Source of the DNA: Prauserella shujinwangii
Lineage (GTDB): Bacteria > Actinomycetota > Actinomycetes > Mycobacteriales > Pseudonocardiaceae
Length of the DNA: 64,000 bases
Reading direction: 5' to 3'
Assembly: GCF_003001955.1 (NCBI RefSeq)
Contig: NZ_PVNH01000003.1
Location: 186,001 to 250,000, forward strand
Positions 1-9,954 of the stretch are shown here, in pieces (position 1 is the first letter of the stretch; every line of letters begins with the position of its first letter). The notes beneath the pieces are model-generated. The model searched no databases and had not been told where the DNA came from. It saw nothing but the letters and a program-made list of their open reading frames with translations. A program made the translations under genes and the position numbers.

Positions 1-568
1 GTCCGTGGTCGCGGCGCTGACCGAGGCGGGTGTGCACGTCGAGGAGACCGACCCCGGGTTCACCGACCCGATCGACGCGTTCGGCGTGCTGTGGTCGACC
101 GGCGCGGCCAAGTGGCTCGACACGTTCCCGCCGGGCTCGGCCGAGCGCGTCGACCCCGGCCTGGCGCAGGTGTGGCGGCAGGGGCACACGTACTCGGCCA
201 GCGACTATCTCGAGGCGTCCGCCGAACGGGCCGCGCTCGGCATCCACATGGGCGAGTTCCACACCCGGCACGACATCCTCCTCACGCCGTCGGTGGGAAT
301 CCAGCCGTTCGAGGCGGGGCACGACGTGCCGCCGGGCAGCGGGCTGGACTCCTGGATGCAGTGGGCGCGGTTCTCCTACCCGTTCAACATGACGCAGCAG
401 CCCGCGATCAGCGTGCCCGCGGGGTTCACCTCGCGGGGACTGCCGGTGGGATTGCAGATCGTCGGCCCCCGGCACTCCGACGACCTCGTGCTCGCGGTGG
501 CCAAGCTGGTCGAGGAGATCCGGCCCTGGCCCACCGACCGCCGCGCGGCTCCCAAGGCCGCCCGCTGA
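1..568 (+). CDS. Amidase signature family hydrolase, C-terminal part (5' end outside window)
   Basis: The reading frame is already open at the left edge, so only about the last 188 residues are seen. The C-terminal block of the amidase signature family is clear: LLTPSVG, then PFNMTQQPAISVPAGFT and GLPVGLQIVGP about 45 residues before the stop. The Ser-Ser-Lys catalytic part would lie to the left. Family members hydrolyse small amides or Glu/Asp-tRNA substrates; the substrate cannot be read from this part. The gene runs toward the convergent wax-ester synthase gene, and the two are separated by a palindromic element that probably terminates both. Confidence 0.85.
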   Translation, partial: SVVAALTEAGVHVEETDPGFTDPIDAFGVLWSTGAAKWLDTFPPGSAERVDPGLAQVWRQGHTYSASDYLEASAERAALGIHMGEFHTRHDILLTPSVGIQPFEAGHDVPPGSGLDSWMQWARFSYPFNMTQQPAISVPAGFTSRGLPVGLQIVGPRHSDDLVLAVAKLVEEIRPWPTDRRAAPKAAR

Positions 569-581
569 CCACCCGCGTGCC

Positions 582-628
582 CTCGTGAGTGCTGAACGTG
601 GTGAGAACGACGTTTTTCACTCACGAGG
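582..628. terminator. Palindromic intergenic element, copy 1 (bidirectional terminator)
   Basis: The outer arms CTCGTGAGT and ACTCACGAG flank an inner palindrome of the form AACGTnGT...AACnACGTT. It sits between two convergent genes. The same element recurs at 7871, 19951 and 52857. The stem-loop and the convergent placement support a terminator; no long T tract is present. Confidence 0.7.
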
Positions 629-641
629 GCGGGTCGGCAGG

Positions 642-2009
642 TCACCGGGTCGCGTACTCGAGTTCGGCGAGTGCGGTGTCCAGGTGGGTCAGCAGCCGCT
701 GCAGGTGCGGCACGCTGCGGCGGCAGCCCGTGATGCCGAAGTCGAGGTTGTCGCCGTTGCTGGTGAGCGTGATGTTCAGCGCCTGACCGTCGAGCAGTAC
801 CGAGGCCGGGTACACGCCGTCGAGCTTGGCGCCGTTCCAGTACATCTGCTTGCGCGGCCCGGGCACGTTCGAGATGACGACGTTGAACGGCGGCCGGGTG
901 TTGTTGACGAACCCGGGCACCGGCGACGCGCCGAGCGGGGCGACGTTGAGCGCCGAGAGCAGCAGCACCTGTAGCGGGGTGAGGTCCTTGAACAGCCGCT
1001 TGCCGTCCCGCATCGAGCGCGCGATCACGGCGAGCCGGGCCGCCGGGTCCGTCCGGTCGGTGCCGAGGTTGCACAGCATCGCGCCGATCTGGTTGCCCGA
1101 GGCCTCCCCGCCGTCCGACCGTGTGCGCAGCGAAACCGGCACCATCGCCACCAGCGGCGCGTCCGGCAGTGCCCGCTGCTCGATGAGGTAGTCCCGCAGC
1201 GCGCCCGCGCACATCGCGAGCACCACGTCGTTACGGGAGACGCCCGCGGCCGACGCGACCCCGCGCACCCGGTCCAGCGGCCACGACTGCGCGGCGAACC
1301 GGCGGGCACCGCCGATCGGCACGTTGAGCATCGTCCTCGGCGCCTGCATCGGCAGGGTCAGCCGGTGCTCCCGGAACGCCTCGTTGGCCACCCTGACCGC
1401 GGCGGGCGCGAGCCCGGCGAGCTGCTCCGTCGTGCGACGGGCCGTCCGGAGCAGGTCGAACGGCCCGGGCCGGGGCCGCCTCGGCCGCTGCGGGGACCGC
1501 GAGCCCCACGGCGCGGGGCAGTCCGTCGCGGACGGGTCGTCGCTGAGGATGCCCTGCAGGTGCCGCAGCGCCGAGACGCCGTCCATCACGGCGTGGTGCA
1601 CCTTGCTGTACATGGCGAACCGGTCGTCGTTGAGACCTTCCACGAGGTGGATCTCCCACAGTGGCCGGTGCCGGTCGAGCAGCGTGCTGTGCCAGCGCGA
1701 GGTCAGCTCCAGCAGCTCGCGCACGCGGCCAGGCTGCGGAAGGGCGGAGTGCCGGAAGTGGTAGTGCAGGTCGAGGTCGTTGTCCTCCACCCAGGCCAGG
1801 TAGCCGAGCGAGTTCACCGGCTTGGCGAGGCGGCGCCGGAACAGGCTGCGCACCTCGGTGTTCTCGAGCATGTCGTGCCGGAGCTTGGCCAGGTAGTCGT
1901 CCCCCGCGCCGTCGGGTTTGGTGAACAGCTGCAACCCGCCGACGTGCATGGGATGCTCTCGGGTCTCGACGAGCAGGAACATCGAGTCGGTCACGGGCAT
2001 CATCGGCAT
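642..2009 (-). CDS. Wax ester synthase / diacylglycerol acyltransferase (WS/DGAT)
   Basis: This 455-residue protein is of the bifunctional acyltransferase family that makes triacylglycerol or wax esters from acyl-CoA, often at the membrane. The catalytic motif HHAVMDG is at about residues 138-144, and the typical N-terminus MPVTDSMFLLVETREHPMHVG is present. The C-terminal half carries NVVISNVPGP and YPASVLLDGQALNITLTS, both characteristic of the family. A longer frame begins at 2039, but GAGGTGAGG lies just upstream of the ATG at 2009, so that start is preferred. It stands alone and divergent from the CPWA enzyme gene. It probably contributes to storage lipid; substrate choice cannot be told. 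Confidence 0.9.
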   Translation of the reverse strand: MPMMPVTDSMFLLVETREHPMHVGGLQLFTKPDGAGDDYLAKLRHDMLENTEVRSLFRRRLAKPVNSLGYLAWVEDNDLDLHYHFRHSALPQPGRVRELLELTSRWHSTLLDRHRPLWEIHLVEGLNDDRFAMYSKVHHAVMDGVSALRHLQGILSDDPSATDCPAPWGSRSPQRPRRPRPGPFDLLRTARRTTEQLAGLAPAAVRVANEAFREHRLTLPMQAPRTMLNVPIGGARRFAAQSWPLDRVRGVASAAGVSRNDVVLAMCAGALRDYLIEQRALPDAPLVAMVPVSLRTRSDGGEASGNQIGAMLCNLGTDRTDPAARLAVIARSMRDGKRLFKDLTPLQVLLLSALNVAPLGASPVPGFVNNTRPPFNVVISNVPGPRKQMYWNGAKLDGVYPASVLLDGQALNITLTSNGDNLDFGITGCRRSVPHLQRLLTHLDTALAELEYATR

Positions 2010-2075
2010 CGACCTCACCTCGCTCGCTTGCGTGGGCACACGCCAAGTGAACGAGTCTACGCACGGCGCGACGCG

Positions 2076-2104
2076 CTGACCGCTGTACGAAACGCGACTA
2101 GGGT
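2076..2104 (+). promoter_or_regulatory. Leaderless promoter of the CPWA enzyme gene
   Basis: CTGACC (2076-2081) and TAGGGT (2099-2104) are separated by 17 bp. The ATG at 2111 follows the -10 box by 6 nt, which places the transcription start at or very near the start codon. No Shine-Dalgarno sequence fits between them. Confidence 0.6.
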
Positions 2105-2110
2105 CGGGGC

Positions 2111-3112
2111 ATGACCATCCCGACCGACCCGGAGACGGGCGAGTTCCACCGCGCCCCCAACCACTTCGCCGCCCGCATCACCGCGGACGGGCGCGACGGC
2201 TGGCCGGTCGAGCCCGGCCGGTACCGGCTCGTGGTGAGCCGGGCGTGTCCGTGGGCGAGCCGCGCGCTCGTGGTGCGCAGGCTGCTGGGGCTGGAGCACG
2301 CCATCTCGCTGGCGGTCGCCGACCCCATCCAGGACGAGAAGAGCTGGCGGTTCACGCTCGATCCCGGCGACCGCGATCCGGTGCTCGGCATCAAGTACCT
2401 GAGCGAGGCCTACTACAAGGCCGATCCGGACTACACCGGCGGAATCAGCGTGCCCGCGGTCGTCGACACGCCGAGCGGCAGGCTCGTCACCAACGACTTC
2501 CCGCGGATCACGCTGGACTTCGCCACCGAGTGGACGGCCCACCACCGCGAGGGCGCGCCGGACCTGTACCCCGAGCACCTGCGGGACGAGATCGACGAGG
2601 TCAACCGCGGGGTGCACACCGACGTCAACGCCGCCGTGTACGAGGCGGGCTTCGCCACCAAGCAGGCCGCCTACGACGACGCGTACCGGCGGCTGTTCGC
2701 GCGGCTCGACGCGCTGTCGACGCGGCTGGAGAACCAGCGTTACCTCGTCGGCGACACGATCACGGAGGCGGACATCCGCCTGTTCACCACGCTCGTCCGG
2801 TTCGACGCCGTCTACCACGGCCACTTCAAGTGCAACCGGAACAAGCTCACCGAGATGCCGGTGCTGTGGGCCTACGCGCGCGACCTGTTCCAGACCCCCG
2901 GTTTCGGCGACACGGTCGACTTCGACCACATCAAGCGGCACTACTACCAGGTGCACGAGCAGATCAACCCGACGCGGATCGTGCCGCGCGGGCCGGAGCT
3001 GTCCCTGTGGGCGACCCCGCACGGCAGGGAGGCGCTGGGCGGGCGCCCGTTCGGCGACGGGACGCCGCCCGGACCGCCGCCCCCGACGGAGGTCCTCCCC
3101 GCGCAGTGGTAG
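2111..3112 (+). CDS. Glutathionyl-hydroquinone reductase-like (Xi-class GST) protein
   Basis: The 333-residue protein has the signature RACPWASRALVVRRLLGLE, with the catalytic-type Cys at residue 46, followed by a thioredoxin-fold region and an all-helical C-terminal half containing TEADIRLFTTLVRFDAVYHGH. These are marks of the YqjG/ECM4 family, which reductively removes glutathione from glutathionyl-quinones. Most actinobacteria use mycothiol rather than glutathione, so the real thiol partner may be mycothiol; that is inference. The promoter is leaderless. An inverted repeat follows the stop at 3130-3164. Confidence 0.88.
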   Translation: MTIPTDPETGEFHRAPNHFAARITADGRDGWPVEPGRYRLVVSRACPWASRALVVRRLLGLEHAISLAVADPIQDEKSWRFTLDPGDRDPVLGIKYLSEAYYKADPDYTGGISVPAVVDTPSGRLVTNDFPRITLDFATEWTAHHREGAPDLYPEHLRDEIDEVNRGVHTDVNAAVYEAGFATKQAAYDDAYRRLFARLDALSTRLENQRYLVGDTITEADIRLFTTLVRFDAVYHGHFKCNRNKLTEMPVLWAYARDLFQTPGFGDTVDFDHIKRHYYQVHEQINPTRIVPRGPELSLWATPHGREALGGRPFGDGTPPGPPPPTEVLPAQW

Positions 3113-3129
3113 CGCCGCGCGCAGCGAAG

Positions 3130-3164
3130 GGCACATCGCCTGCGTGCGACGCGGGGGATGTGCC
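3130..3164. terminator. Inverted repeat between two rightward genes
   Basis: GGCACATC (3130-3137) pairs with GATGTGCC (3157-3164), with further CC/GG pairing inside. It lies after the stop of the CPWA gene and 38 nt before the -10 box of the next gene. A terminator is most likely; an operator for the next operon is possible. Confidence 0.45.
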
Positions 3165-3201
3165 ATGCACTGCCCGGATCCCGGCGGGGTTCACCGGGTC
3201 G

Positions 3202-3207
3202 TATCCT
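3202..3207 (+). promoter_or_regulatory. -10 box of a leaderless promoter for the TPP-enzyme operon
   Basis: TATCCT ends 6 nt before the GTG start at 3214. The same spacing is seen before 2111, 9955, 10536 and 59748. Confidence 0.5.
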
Positions 3208-3213
3208 CGCCCC

Positions 3214-4845
3214 GTGTCGCAGACCGGAGCGCAGCGCCTCGTCGAAGTCCTGAAGGAGGTCGGTGCGGAGGTCGTCTTCGGCTTACCCGGTGTGCACAAC
3301 CTGCCGGTGTGGGAGGCCCTGGCCTCGTCGGGGATCCGGCTCATCGGCGTGCGGCACGAGCAGGCGGCGGGATACGCGGCCGACGGCTTCGCCCGAGCGA
3401 CCGGCAAGCTCGGCGTCGCGCTCGTGACCACCGGCCCCGGCGCGGCGAACACGCTGGGCGCGGTCGGGGAGGCGATGGCCTCGGCGTCGCCGGTGCTCGT
3501 CATCGCCACCGACATCCCCTCGACCCTGCGCAGGCCGGGCACCGTGCGCGGGGTGCTGCACGAGACCAGCGACCAGCAGGCGATGTTCGCGCCGGTCACC
3601 AAGGCCGGGTTCACGGTCGGCCACCCGGACACGATCACGCCGGTGCTGCTGCGGGCTGCCCGGCTCGCGCTGCGGCCGCAGAGCGGGCCCGTCTACGTCG
3701 GTATCCCCACCGACTTCCTGCGGCAGGAGGTGGCGCACCGGCCGGGTACCGAGCCGACCGAGTCGATCCCGGCGCTGGCCGTCGCCGACCTCGGCCGGGC
3801 GCAGGACGTCCTCGCCGCCGCCGAGCGCCCGCTCATCTGGGCGGGTGGCGGCGCGTTGCGGTCCGGTGCGGGTGAGGGGATCGGCAAGCTCGCCGAGGTC
3901 CTCGCGGCTCCGGTCATCACGACGTTCGGCGCGCGCGGCCTGCTGCCGCCGGACCACCCGTGCCTCGCGTCGAACCCGGTGCACGCGCCCGAGGTGGGCG
4001 CCCTGTGGGACGAGGCCGACGTCGTGCTCGCCGTCGGCACCGACTTCGACGGCCTGATGACGCAGAACTGGCGCATGCCGCGGCCGCCGAAGCTGGTGGC
4101 CGTGAACGTCGACGCCGACGACGCGGCGAAGAACTACCGGCCGGACCTGCTGCTCCAGGGCGACGCGAGGGAAGTGGTCGCCATGCTGCTGGACGGCCTG
4201 CCACCCCGGCCGGGGCTCGCCGCGCTGAGCCGCAGGCTGGACGAGATCGAGGTGCGGGTGCGGCGCCGGATCCGCAAGGAGGAACCCCAGGCCGCGGAGT
4301 TCCTCTCCGCGCTCGGCGAGACACTGCCGGACGGCTCGGTGCTGGTGGCCGACATGTGCGTGGCCGGGTACTGGGTGGGTGGCTTCCACCGCATCGCCGC
4401 CCCGCGCAAGCTCGCGTATCCGATGGGCTGGGGCACGCTGGGGTTCGCGTTCCCCGCCTCGCTGGGCGTCGCCGCGGCAGGCGAGGGCCGTGCGGTGTGT
4501 GTCACCGGCGACGGTGGCTTCCTCTTCGGCTGCGCCGAACTGGCCACCGCCATCCAGGAGGAACTGCCGATCACGGTCGTGATCGTCGACGACGGCGGCT
4601 ACGGGATGCTGCGCTACGACCAGACCAGGGAGGGCCTGCCGCACCGCGGCGTCGATCTGGTCACCCCGGACTTCGTCGGTCTCGCCAAGTCGTTCGGTGT
4701 GCACGCGGACCGGGTCGACGGCTTCGGCCGCGCCTTCCGCAGGCTCCTCCGTGAGTTCACGCGGTCGGAAGAGCCGAACGTGCTCGTGGTGAACGCGGAG
4801 CTGAGCCCTCCGCTCAACACCTCGCCACGCTGGTACCGGAAATGA
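3214..4845 (+). CDS. Thiamine-diphosphate-dependent enzyme (acetolactate synthase / 2-ketoacid decarboxylase / acyl-CoA lyase family)
   Basis: The 543-residue protein has the three domains of this family. The catalytic Glu is residue 49 in VRHEQAAGYAADGFARATG. The cofactor-binding GDG is near residue 432 (VTGDGGFLFG), followed by VIVDDGGYGMLRYD, where Asp replaces the usual Asn. LHETSDQ near residue 114 is also found in some 2-ketoacid decarboxylases such as guanidino-oxopentanoate decarboxylase. It is the first gene of an operon with a CoA-binding protein, an aldehyde dehydrogenase and a CoA-transferase. That suggests it makes an aldehyde, either from a 2-ketoacid or from a 2-hydroxyacyl-CoA; the true substrate is unknown. 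The frame is open far upstream, but the GTG at 3214 matches the family N-terminus and the promoter. Confidence 0.85.
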   Translation: MSQTGAQRLVEVLKEVGAEVVFGLPGVHNLPVWEALASSGIRLIGVRHEQAAGYAADGFARATGKLGVALVTTGPGAANTLGAVGEAMASASPVLVIATDIPSTLRRPGTVRGVLHETSDQQAMFAPVTKAGFTVGHPDTITPVLLRAARLALRPQSGPVYVGIPTDFLRQEVAHRPGTEPTESIPALAVADLGRAQDVLAAAERPLIWAGGGALRSGAGEGIGKLAEVLAAPVITTFGARGLLPPDHPCLASNPVHAPEVGALWDEADVVLAVGTDFDGLMTQNWRMPRPPKLVAVNVDADDAAKNYRPDLLLQGDAREVVAMLLDGLPPRPGLAALSRRLDEIEVRVRRRIRKEEPQAAEFLSALGETLPDGSVLVADMCVAGYWVGGFHRIAAPRKLAYPMGWGTLGFAFPASLGVAAAGEGRAVCVTGDGGFLFGCAELATAIQEELPITVVIVDDGGYGMLRYDQTREGLPHRGVDLVTPDFVGLAKSFGVHADRVDGFGRAFRRLLREFTRSEEPNVLVVNAELSPPLNTSPRWYRK

Positions 4846-4869
4846 GCCAGGAAAGCGGAGGGTGACCCG

Positions 4870-5291
4870 GTGGAGGACATGAACGAGACCGCGGAGCGGA
4901 TCCTGCGGGAGGCCGACACGATCGCCGTCGTGGGGCTGAGCCGCGACCCCGCGAAGGAGGCGCACTCGGTGCCCGCGGCGATGCAGGCGGCCGGGTTCCG
5001 GATCATCCCGGTGAACCCGGTGGCGGACACGCTGCTCGGGGAGCGGGTCCACCGGTCGCTGGCCGACATCCCGGAACCGGTGGATGTCGTCGACGTGTTC
5101 CGGCCCTCGGAGCAGGCCGCGGAGGTCGCCCGCGAGGCCGCCGCGATCGGGGCGAAGGCCCTGTGGCTGCAGCAGGGCATCACCTCGGCGGAGGCGCGGG
5201 CCATCGCGGAGGAGGCGGGCATGGACTACGTGGAGGACAGGTGCATGGCGGTCGTGCGGGCGGTCGCCGGGATCCGGAAGGAGCGGCGCTG

Positions 5292-5292
<1 letters not shown>
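4870..5292 (+). CDS. CoA-binding domain protein (YccU-like)
   Basis: A small 140-residue Rossmann protein with [21 protein letters not shown] near the N-terminus and [13 protein letters not shown] and KALWLQQGI later, typical of the CoA_binding_2 family. The GTG at 4870 follows GGAGGGTGA; an ATG at 4879 is the alternative start. It lies 24 nt after the TPP enzyme and overlaps the next ATG in the arrangement TGATG, so it is co-translated with the aldehyde dehydrogenase. The family's role is poorly known; the setting suggests it helps handle a CoA ester of this pathway. Confidence 0.8.
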
Positions 5293-6694
<1,402 letters not shown>

Positions 6695-6698
<4 letters not shown>

Positions 6699-7885
6699 CG
6701 CGGCCGCTGGCCGGGCTGCGGGTCGTCGACCTGTCGCGGGTGCTCGCCGGGCCCTACTGCACGCAGTACCTCGGTGAGATGGGCGCCGACGTGATCAAGG
6801 TCGAGCCGCCGTCCGGGGACGATACCCGCGGCTGGGGGCCGCCGTTCGTCGGCGGTGCCGGGGACGAACGGGGCGAGGCGGTGTACTTCCTCGCGGCCAA
6901 CCGCAACAAGCGTGGCATCGTGCTCGACCTGAACAGCGACGCGGGCCGGGACGTGCTGCGCAGGCTGGTCGCCGGCGCCGACGTCCTCGTGGAGAACTAC
7001 CGGCCGGGCACGCTGGAGCGGTGGGGCCTCGGCCACGAGCGGCTGGCCGAGCTCAACCCGCGGCTGATCCACGTCTCGATCACCGGGTTCGGGCAGACCG
7101 GGCCGTACCGCGACCGCGCGGGCTACGACCTGGTCGCGCAGGGCATGGGCGGGGTGATGGGGCTGACCGGCGAGCCGGAGGGACCGCCGGCCAAGGTCGG
7201 GCTTCCCGTCGCCGACCTCAACGCGGGGACGTGGGCGATCATCGCGGTGCTCATGGCACTGCAGGCGCGGCACACCACCGGCCGAGGGCAGTACCTGGAC
7301 GTCTCGCTGCTCGACGCGCAGGTGGCGTGGCACACCTACGCGGCGGGCGCGTACTTCTACGACACGCCACGGCCGGGCCGGATGGGCTCGGCGCATCCGA
7401 GCATCGTGCCGTACCAGGCGTATCCCGTGGCCGACGGCTGGCTGACGATCGCGGTCGGCAGCGAGCGGCTGTGGCGACGGTTCTGCGCGGTGCTGGATCT
7501 GGACATCGCCGAGGACCCGCGGTTCGCGAGCAACGCGGCCCGTGCCGCGCACCGGGACGAGCTCAACGAACGGCTCGTCGCGGTGCTGTCCACGCGCACG
7601 GCCGCGGAGTGGATGGCCGAGTTCGACGCCGCGGGCGTCCCGGCGGGGCCGATCAACACGATCGACGAGGTGTACGAGGGCGAGTGGGCGCGGGAGCGGG
7701 AGCAGGTGGTGCGGTTGCCGCACCCGGCGATCGGCACCTACGTCGGCACCGGTTTCCCCGTCAAGGCGTCGGACACCCCGGCGCGCCCGGTGTCGGCGCC
7801 GCCCACCCTCGGCCAGCACACCCGCGAGGTGCTGGCCGAACTCGGCTACCCGGAGGCGGAGATCGACGCCCTGACTCGCGGGTGA
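6695..7885 (+). CDS. Family III CoA-transferase (CaiB/BaiF type)
   Basis: The 396-residue protein starts with [21 protein letters not shown] and has [20 protein letters not shown], both hallmarks of family III CoA-transferases. The catalytic Asp is residue 174 in [12 protein letters not shown]. The enzyme moves CoA between carboxylic acids. The only start that fits is TTG at 6695, overlapping the previous stop in TTGA. It closes the four-gene operon, probably activating the acid that enters or leaves the pathway. Its TGA stop lies inside the palindromic element that follows. Confidence 0.9.
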
Positions 7886-7924
7886 AAAGCGTCGTGAGAA
7901 CCACGTTCTTCACGCACGAGTCAG
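7871..7924. terminator. Palindromic intergenic element, copy 2
   Basis: Outer arms CTGACTCG (7871-7878) and CGAGTCAG (7917-7924) are perfect; inside lies GTCGTGAGAACCACG as in the other copies. The stop codons of both flanking convergent genes are within the element (7883-7885 on + and 7910-7912 on -). A shared terminator is likely. Confidence 0.65.
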
Positions 7925-8305
7925 GAAGAGGAAGTCGCGGGCCCCGGCGGCCTTCAGCGCGGCGCGGACGGGCGGCGGCACGCAACGCCGGGTCTCGTCC
8001 CGCACCACGCGTGGATCGGTGAGCCGCACCCGGTTGCCCCGCGTGATCAGCTCGCATCCGCCCGCGGCGAGGACATTGCGCACCCATTCCGCTTCGGGAC
8101 CGTAGGTCAGCGGGACGACGTAGCCGTCGCGCGTGCGGAAGGCGTTCACCGGGGTGCGGTACGTCCGCCCCGATTTCCGGCCGGTGTGCGCGACCACTCC
8201 GAACGCGGGGAACAGGGCGGCGAACGGGCCCGTGACGCGGTTGGTCACGACGCGGTTGAAGCGGGCCAGCCCGCGGGGAAGCACCACGGCGGCCACGATA
8301 CTCAC
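7910..8305 (-). CDS. Deazaflavin (F420)-dependent nitroreductase-like protein (DUF385)
   Basis: The 131-residue protein has VAHTGRKSGRTYRTPVNAFR and DGYVVPLTYGPEAEWVRNV, the signature of the Ddn/DUF385 family that binds F420 and reduces or oxidises small molecules. The length is normal for the family. The frame is open far upstream, but the GTG at 8305 gives the expected N-terminus and has GGAAAAG a few bases upstream. It is divergent from the MFS transporter gene. Whether it binds F420 cannot be decided from sequence alone. Confidence 0.85.
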   Translation of the reverse strand: MSIVAAVVLPRGLARFNRVVTNRVTGPFAALFPAFGVVAHTGRKSGRTYRTPVNAFRTRDGYVVPLTYGPEAEWVRNVLAAGGCELITRGNRVRLTDPRVVRDETRRCVPPPVRAALKAAGARDFLFLTRA

Positions 8306-8355
8306 GAGACTTTTCCGCCGCAGCGCGCTACGGTGCGCCCATGCCGTTTCTTTGA

Positions 8356-9531
8356 CGCCCGGTACCGACACCCGCACGCCGCCTGGTCCGGCTGAGCCTG
8401 GGCTGGGCGCTGCTCGCGGACAGCATCCCGATCTATCCGCTGTACGCGTTGCTGTTCGCCGACACCGGTCTTTCCGGTGCCGAGATCTCCGCGCTGTTCG
8501 CGGTGTGGTCGGCCGTCGGCATCGCCGCCGAGGTGCCCTCGGGTGCGCTGGCCGACCGGTTCTCCCGCCGCGGCGCCCTCGTGCTCGGCGGGGTGTTGCA
8601 GGCGCTCGGTTACGTGCTGTGGACCGCCTTTCCCGGTTTCGCCGCCTTCGCGGCGGGTTTCGCGTTGTGGGGGCTGGGTGGCGCGTTCGTGTCCGGCGCG
8701 AGCGAGTCGCTCGTGTACGACGGGCTCGCCGCCGCCGGTGCGCGGGCGCACTTCGCCCGGGTGCACGGCTGGATGGAGGCGGCGGGGCAGCTGGCCCAGG
8801 TCCCGGTCGCCGTGGCCGCCACCGTGTTGTTCGCGACGGGCGGTTACGAGCTCGTGGGGTGGGTGAGCGTCGGCATGTGCCTCGCCGCCGCCGCGGTGGC
8901 CGCCCGGCTGCCGGAGCCGCCGCGGTCCGGCGAGGAGGGGCATGCCGCCGTGGCCGGGTACCTCGCCACCCTCCGCACGGGCCTGCGGGAGGCGCTGTCC
9001 CGCGCGCTCGTGCGGCGGGCGTTGCTGGCGGTGGCGCTGCTGACCGGCCTCGACGCCATCGAGGAGTACTTCCCGCTGATGGCGCGGGCGTGGGGGCTGC
9101 CGACCGAGGCCGTCCCGCTGGCGATGGCCGCGATCCCGCTGGTCGGTGCGCTGGGCTCCGCGTTCGGTGGCCGCGCGGGCAGGCTGGGCGCACGGGGGCT
9201 GACGGTCGTCTACGGTCTGGCGGCGCTGCTGTTCGCGGGCGCGGCGGTGGTGCGGCATCCGGCGGGGCTGGCGCTGATCGCCGCGTTCTACGGCCTGTAC
9301 CGGGCGGTGCTGGTGGTCGCCGACGCGCGGCTGCAGGACCGGATCGGCAGCGCCGCCAGGGCGACGGTGACGTCGGTGGCCGGACTGGCGACGGAACTCG
9401 CCGTGTTCTCGGTGTACCTGGCCTGGGTGGCGGGCGAGATGGTCGCGGTGACCGGGCTGGTCGTCGTGGTCGCGGCCGTCCTGCCGTACGCCTTCCGCGC
9501 ACCCCGGGCCGGGATACCCGTTCAGGTGTAA
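8356..9531 (+). CDS. MFS transporter, start unclear (in-frame stop near expected start)
   Basis: A major facilitator with about 12 membrane segments; LADRFSRRGALVLGG is the loop 2-3 motif. The natural start would be the ATG at 8341, but that frame reads Met-Pro-Phe-Leu and then TGA at 8353. After the stop the frame stays open and encodes the first membrane segment (LSLGWALLADSIPIYPLYAL). The first ordinary start after it is TTG at 8449, which would cut that segment. So either a rare start such as CTG at 8383 is used, or the copy carries a nonsense change or sequence error. The coordinates given are those of the open frame. Cargo is unknown. Confidence 0.7.
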   Translation, partial: RPVPTPARRLVRLSLGWALLADSIPIYPLYALLFADTGLSGAEISALFAVWSAVGIAAEVPSGALADRFSRRGALVLGGVLQALGYVLWTAFPGFAAFAAGFALWGLGGAFVSGASESLVYDGLAAAGARAHFARVHGWMEAAGQLAQVPVAVAATVLFATGGYELVGWVSVGMCLAAAAVAARLPEPPRSGEEGHAAVAGYLATLRTGLREALSRALVRRALLAVALLTGLDAIEEYFPLMARAWGLPTEAVPLAMAAIPLVGALGSAFGGRAGRLGARGLTVVYGLAALLFAGAAVVRHPAGLALIAAFYGLYRAVLVVADARLQDRIGSAARATVTSVAGLATELAVFSVYLAWVAGEMVAVTGLVVVVAAVLPYAFRAPRAGIPVQV

Positions 9532-9560
9532 GGACCTCCGCTGGGTGGTATGCGGCGAAC

Positions 9561-9926
9561 ATGGCGACCTTCCAGTACTCGGCACCAGCGGAGCTTTCCG
9601 CCGACGACGTGTTCGGCTTCCTCGCGGAGCCGGGCAAGCTGGCCCGCCACTTCCCGGTGATCGCCGACGCGGAGGGTGGACCGCACATCGATCGGGAGAC
9701 GAGGACGCTTACCTGGGGCGATCCGAAGCACAGCTCGACGCACGGCTCGCTCACCGTCGATCCCGACGGGCCCGGCCGCTGCGTCGTGTCGGTCACGCTG
9801 CACGCGGACGACTCCGACGAGCGCGACTTCCAGCGCGGCGTCAAGGAGACCGTCGCGGCGGTGGCGCACCGCGCGGCGGCCGAGACGGACGTGCGCGCCG
9901 CCGACGACCAGACCGGCTGGGTCTGA
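9561..9926 (+). CDS. SRPBCC-fold protein
   Basis: The 121-residue protein begins MATFQYSAPAELSADDVFGF and continues FLAEPGKLARHFPVIADAEG, the pattern of the START-like SRPBCC fold in which a helix and curved sheet bind a hydrophobic ligand. Middle strands RTLTWGDPKH and RCVVSVTLHADD fit. The start is the ATG at 9561, 30 nt after the MFS stop. No catalytic residue can be named and no function is inferred beyond small-ligand binding. Confidence 0.6.
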   Translation: MATFQYSAPAELSADDVFGFLAEPGKLARHFPVIADAEGGPHIDRETRTLTWGDPKHSSTHGSLTVDPDGPGRCVVSVTLHADDSDERDFQRGVKETVAAVAHRAAAETDVRAADDQTGWV

Positions 9927-9942
9927 CCGGAGCGCGCCCCGG

Positions 9943-9948
9943 GATACT
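9943..9948 (+). promoter_or_regulatory. -10 box of a leaderless promoter for the TmrB-like gene
   Basis: GATACT ends 6 nt before the GTG at 9955. There is no ribosome-binding site between the box and the start. Confidence 0.45.
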
Positions 9949-9954
9949 GCCGGG

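Noticed and set aside
8300-8310. ACTCACGAG at the start of the DUF385 gene as a fifth palindromic element
   Set aside because: Only one arm is present; no partner arm or central core lies nearby.
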